From Hyphomicrobium sp. (GTDB lineage: Bacteria; Pseudomonadota; Alphaproteobacteria; Rhizobiales; Hyphomicrobiaceae), in NCBI GenBank assembly GCA_025927515.1, contig JAICLG010000038.1:1-15034 (forward strand): a stretch of DNA of 15,034 nucleotides, written 5' to 3'. Below the pieces are notes generated by a model, which saw nothing but the letters and a program-made list of their open reading frames with translations, ran no database searches and was not told the DNA's origin. The translations under genes and the position numbers were made by a program. This document shows, in pieces, positions 13,132 through 15,034 of this stretch; positions within the stretch are counted from its first letter, which is position 1; each line of letters starts with the position of its first letter.

Positions 13132-13323
13132 ATGAAAGTTGGCGAGTTTGCCAAGCGCGCCCGCGCGTCCCGTTTGAATAAGAGTGCCAAGATCGACGAA
13201 ACGTTCAAGCGCCTCCGTCAAGAGATTCGCTTGTCCAAAGCGCCTTCACCCTCGCACAAACCGGGCTTTTCCGCTCGCCGACAATCGAAGCGACCGACGC
13301 TGTCGCTATTTCCAAAGGCCTAG
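13132..13323 (+). CDS. Small basic hypothetical protein, 63 aa
   Basis: The protein starts MKVGEFAKRARASRLNKSAK and continues with a helical, basic segment (IDETFKRLRQEIRLSKAPSP) and a Ser/Pro/Arg-rich end (ARRQSKRPTLSLFPKA). Lys plus Arg make up roughly a quarter of it, so binding to nucleic acid or the ribosome is conceivable, but there is no recognised domain. AGGAAA lies about ten bases before the ATG. Codon choice is GC-rich at third positions in the first half, like neighbours. It is followed by a strong hairpin (13364-13388). Confidence 0.6.
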   Translation: MKVGEFAKRARASRLNKSAKIDETFKRLRQEIRLSKAPSPSHKPGFSARRQSKRPTLSLFPKA

Positions 13324-13363
13324 GGCGGATGTCCGCTTAGCCTGTGAATGTGAAGCAGCGTTT

Positions 13364-13388
13364 TGCGGCCGGAAGTTCTCCGGCCGCA
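13364..13388. terminator. Perfect 10-base-pair hairpin
   Basis: TGCGGCCGGA (13364-13373) and TCCGGCCGCA (13379-13388) pair perfectly around the loop AGTTC. It lies 40 bases after the stop of the 63-aa gene and 67 before the next start. Four T precede it on the plus strand and none follow, so it is a symmetrical hairpin without a proper T-run. A smaller hairpin, GCGGA-TG-TCCGC, lies just upstream at 13325-13336. Confidence 0.45.
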
Positions 13389-13454
13389 GTTGCGACATAC
13401 CTCTTGTTGTCGTACCGATTTGCACGATAGCTGCGCGAATTATCGGTGCGGACC

Positions 13455-13718
13455 ATGCGAACTTTGATAGTCACGATAGCAATTCTTGGCTTGGCTGCCG
13501 TGGTGAAGCCTGCGACGGCTGGCGGGCTATCTGCAGCCGGAGAACTCGAACACGCTAGGGCCAACGCGCGGGCGGGCGGCCCTATCAGCGGCCGCGATGC
13601 GGAAATGCTGGACCAGTACGGCTGCCTCAGCGGCACGAAAAGCGCGTTCTGCCGCGATTGGGATCGCCGCCGATCCCGATCGCATCGGACTTCGCGACCG
13701 CGGTCCCATCACGACTGA
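13455..13718 (+). CDS. Small exported protein, 87 aa
   Basis: The start MRTLIVTIAILGLAAVVKPA is a signal peptide with likely cleavage at ATA-GG. The mature chain of about 65 residues contains ARANARAGGPISGRDAEMLD, a Cys pair (YGCLSGTKSAFCRDW) fit for a disulphide, and a basic end rich in Arg, Ser and His (RRRSRSHRTSRPRSHHD). A GTG at 13446 would add three residues; the ATG at 13455 leaves a more normal n-region. Neither has a strong ribosome-binding site. It is convergent with the small exported protein gene at 13742-14002, with an imperfect inverted repeat (CTGACC ... GGTCAG, near 13714-13739) between them. Function is unknown. Confidence 0.65.
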   Translation: MRTLIVTIAILGLAAVVKPATAGGLSAAGELEHARANARAGGPISGRDAEMLDQYGCLSGTKSAFCRDWDRRRSRSHRTSRPRSHHD

Positions 13719-13741
13719 CCTCAGCCTGACAAGGGGTCAGC

Positions 13742-14002
13742 CTACTGTTTGCGAAGATTCGGGTTTGTGATCGTCGGATCCGGCATGAGCGGGTCGTAGT
13801 ATTTTTTTATCGGCGTCGGATACATCGACCTGTTCGATTTCGTTGTCGGAGCCGATATTCCCGCAGCACCGTAGGCGGAACTTGGTGGGGTCCTTACGAT
13901 CACGGGATTGCGAGAGCCCGGCGACGAAAAACGCCGAACCTCTGCTGACGCGGGAGAAGCCAGAAACAAGATGGCCACCGCAAGCGAAAGCGCAGTCTTC
14001 AT
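13742..14002 (-). CDS. Small exported protein, 86 aa
   Basis: ATG at 14002, with GGAG two bases ahead inside a purine-rich stretch, begins the signal peptide MKTALSLAVAILFLASPASA, cleaved after ASA. The mature part (about 66 residues) is rich in Ser, Pro, Asn and Arg: EVRRFSSPGSRNPVIVRTPP, then a Tyr-containing YPTPIKKYYDPLMPDPTITN and the end PNLRKQ. No Cys, helix pattern or domain is recognised; it is probably extended or disordered in the periplasm. The frame continues upstream to 14077 without a better start. No EcfG-like site was seen ahead of it. Confidence 0.65.
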   Translation of the reverse strand: MKTALSLAVAILFLASPASAEVRRFSSPGSRNPVIVRTPPSSAYGAAGISAPTTKSNRSMYPTPIKKYYDPLMPDPTITNPNLRKQ

Positions 14003-14424
14003 TGCTCCGTCCCCCCGCATCCTGCTCCGCGCCTCGTGGTCGGCCGCAGGCTCTCTAAGCTTCCCGATGCCTGTCATCGAAGTGCGACCAATTCAAGGGC
14101 GCAGCAGCGAATCGCTGTTGAGTAGATAGGCCCTGTTACTTTTGAGGTCCACAAGGCCGCGCGGCGCTGCTCGCTGCGGGGCGCCAGGCACGGGTATGTC
14201 CGATTTAATAGACGGCGTTCGCGGTTTTCATCATGGGCGGATTTGACGTCGCAGGACCTGGAACCATGTTAGAAGGTTCTGTATCGATCGGGGCCGACGG
14301 CAGGCAACGTCCCCGCAGGCCGACAACAAGAAGATGTATGGACTGTGGTGTCAACCTTCATGCAAAACAGCAGGTTGTCTCTGCGCGTCATACCGCCAAG
14401 TTTTAACTCATAAGGGATCGCTCA
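14003..14424. other. Spacer between divergent small genes
   Basis: This 422-base stretch lies between the starts of the exported-protein gene (minus) and the 37-aa gene (plus), so it must hold both promoters. One frame at 14233-14406 (57 codons, with a MDCGV segment and an end reading HTAKF) stops 18 bases before the next ATG, but it has no ribosome-binding site and its third positions are only about half G or C, so I do not call it a gene. A GGAAC at 14261-14265 has no EcfG -10 at the right distance. GAACC and GGTTC (14262-14280) form an inverted repeat. Confidence 0.4.
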
Positions 14425-14538
14425 ATGCCCAACATGTCCGACAACAGACGTAGACGTATCGTTTCCAAGCAGCGGAAGCTCGAAAATGCCAAGAAGCGCG
14501 CGGCCAAGGTCGCGAAGAAAGCGCGAAACGCCGGTTGA
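14425..14538 (+). CDS. 37-aa Lys/Arg-rich protein
   Basis: ATG at 14425 to TGA at 14538 encodes MPNMSDNRRRRIVSKQRKLE followed by NAKKRAAKVAKKARNAG. Sixteen of 37 residues are Lys or Arg, with Ala and Val spaced as in a helix, which suggests binding to RNA, DNA or the ribosome. AAGGGA lies eight bases before the ATG; a second ATG three codons on is an alternative. It is well below common length cut-offs. It resembles, from memory, short basic hypothetical proteins of Hyphomicrobiales. A weak hairpin (GCGGCCG 14551-14557 with CGGCCGC 14574-14580) follows. Function is unknown. Confidence 0.6.
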   Translation: MPNMSDNRRRRIVSKQRKLENAKKRAAKVAKKARNAG

Positions 14539-14841
14539 TCGCGGCTGAAGGCGGCCGGTTTGCTTAGACAGCGCGGCCGCTCATCCTATCCCTGATGATG
14601 ACGTAGTCCGAGAGGCCTAGGCCAAGCGCCCGGCTGGTTCGGGGAATGCGTCCGCCGCAATCTCCGCCCGATCCGGGTTCGAGTCTTTCGAACGCGGAGC
14701 ATTTGCATGGCACCCCGGTAGCGCCCCCCGCCGCCGGGGTGCACTCTATTGCAGTGCTACATGTCTTTGCGCACGTGGAATGAACACGCAGCGAAAGGCC
14801 CCAGCGCGGACGCTGAGGCCAGTTTCAAATGTGTTCTGCAA
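14539..14841. other. Non-coding spacer with several hairpins
   Basis: No gene is supported here. It holds a 10-base palindrome GGCCTAGGCC (14614-14623), a hairpin GTTCGA-GTCTT-TCGAAC near 14677-14693, a nine-base perfect stem GCACCCCGG / CCGGGGTGC (14710-14718 and 14734-14742) with a C-rich loop, and an imperfect stem 14797-14820 that lies past the end of the minus-strand gene and could end its transcript. No T-run marks any of them as a clear terminator. Confidence 0.4.
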
Positions 14842-15034
14842 TCACTTCGACATATCGTTGTCGCTGGGGCTTTTAGCGGCTGGGCCGTTCTTGCCGCCTT
14901 CGCCGCCCTTGACACCCGCTGCAGCATCGGAGCCCGAGGTCGATGTACCCATCTCGCCGGTGCTGCTGCCGTTGCTGGACGAGTCTGATTTCATAGACGG
15001 GCCATTCTTATTTCCAGGCTGGCCCTGTACGCCG
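14842..15034 (-). CDS. Gly/Ser/Lys-rich low-complexity protein, 5' truncated
   Basis: The frame enters from the right edge and ends in TGA at 14842, giving the last 63 residues of a larger protein. The visible part reads GVQGQPGNKNGPSMKSDSSS, then a Ser/Thr/Gly-rich stretch, VKGGEGGKNGPAAKSPS and the end DNDMSK. PGNKNGP and GGKNGP form a loose repeat. The PGNKNGPxxK motif occurs, from memory, at the end of small secreted proteins of rhizobia and relatives, so a signal peptide is expected upstream of the window. Composition is close to that of the exported protein at 3811-4173. A plus-strand frame opposite it is a shadow. Function is unknown. Confidence 0.7.
   Translation of the reverse strand, partial: GVQGQPGNKNGPSMKSDSSSNGSSTGEMGTSTSGSDAAAGVKGGEGGKNGPAAKSPSDNDMSK

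Noticed and set aside
12963..13181. 72-codon plus-strand frame (with an internal ATG giving MSTTTGSSL)
   Set aside because: It overlaps the better supported 63-aa gene and loses gene-like codon use in its second half.
14261..14285. GGAAC ahead of the 37-aa gene as an EcfG site
   Set aside because: No CGTT or close variant lies 16 or 17 bases downstream.
14749..14988. 79-codon plus-strand frame near the right edge
   Set aside because: It is antisense to the low-complexity KNGP-repeat gene, whose frame has a recognisable motif.
1..15034. CRISPR array, insertion sequence, prophage or toxin-antitoxin pair
   Set aside because: No regularly spaced repeats, transposase, integrase or toxin was found; the ribbon-helix-helix gene has no toxin neighbour.

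Overview
The window looks like a chromosomal segment of an alphaproteobacterium, most likely of the order Hyphomicrobiales (Rhizobiales). Several things point there: a high-GC sequence with strong GC preference at third codon positions; a soluble PAS-PAS chemoreceptor ending in an xWxxF-type tether; a DUF2076 protein; a lone LssY_C membrane protein; many short secreted orphan proteins of a rhizobial kind; and promoter-like sites of the form GGAAC-N16-CGTT, the consensus of the alphaproteobacterial general-stress sigma factor EcfG. No rRNA, tRNA, CRISPR array, insertion sequence or phage gene was seen.

Layout. (1) 1-2760: the 3' end of a maltose O-acetyltransferase-type gene (+), then a chemotaxis pair on the minus strand, a methyl-accepting chemotaxis protein followed by CheW. 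(2) 2800-5180: small orphan genes, namely a 79-aa protein (+), a 57-aa NepR-like protein (-), a Ser/Gly-rich exported protein (+) with a clear terminator, a 24-aa single-span membrane peptide (-), and a Rap1a-like periplasmic protein (-). (3) 5182-6719: a zinc-dependent nucleoside/guanine deaminase (-), divergent from a family 17 glycosyltransferase (+). (4) 6739-7719: minus-strand genes for a small lipoprotein, an exported beta-rich protein and a ribbon-helix-helix-like protein. (5) 7979-11579: an LssY_C membrane protein (+), a 510-base spacer with an AT-rich palindromic patch, flavohaemoglobin Hmp (+), and a convergent glutaminase GlsA (-), with a strong shared hairpin between the last two. 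(6) 11765-15034: DUF2076 (-), a 64-aa protein (-), a basic 63-aa protein (+), two small exported proteins (+ and -), a 37-aa Lys/Arg-rich protein (+), and the 3' part of another Gly/Ser-rich protein running off the right edge (-).

How the parts fit. Most of the window is ordinary accessory gene content, not one operon. The unifying thread I can support is stress physiology. Two full-consensus EcfG-type promoters (5054-5078 and 12871-12895) sit in the right orientation 39-70 bases ahead of small orphan genes. Two near-consensus sites flank the divergent pair 3349-3522 / 3811-4173. The minus-strand member of that pair encodes a short two-helix protein resembling NepR, the anti-sigma factor of EcfG, although no PhyR, EcfG or sensor kinase is present here. 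Hmp (nitric oxide detoxification) and GlsA (ammonia release) are also stress-linked, but no promoter evidence ties them to the same regulon. All family assignments are read from the sequence without a database search.
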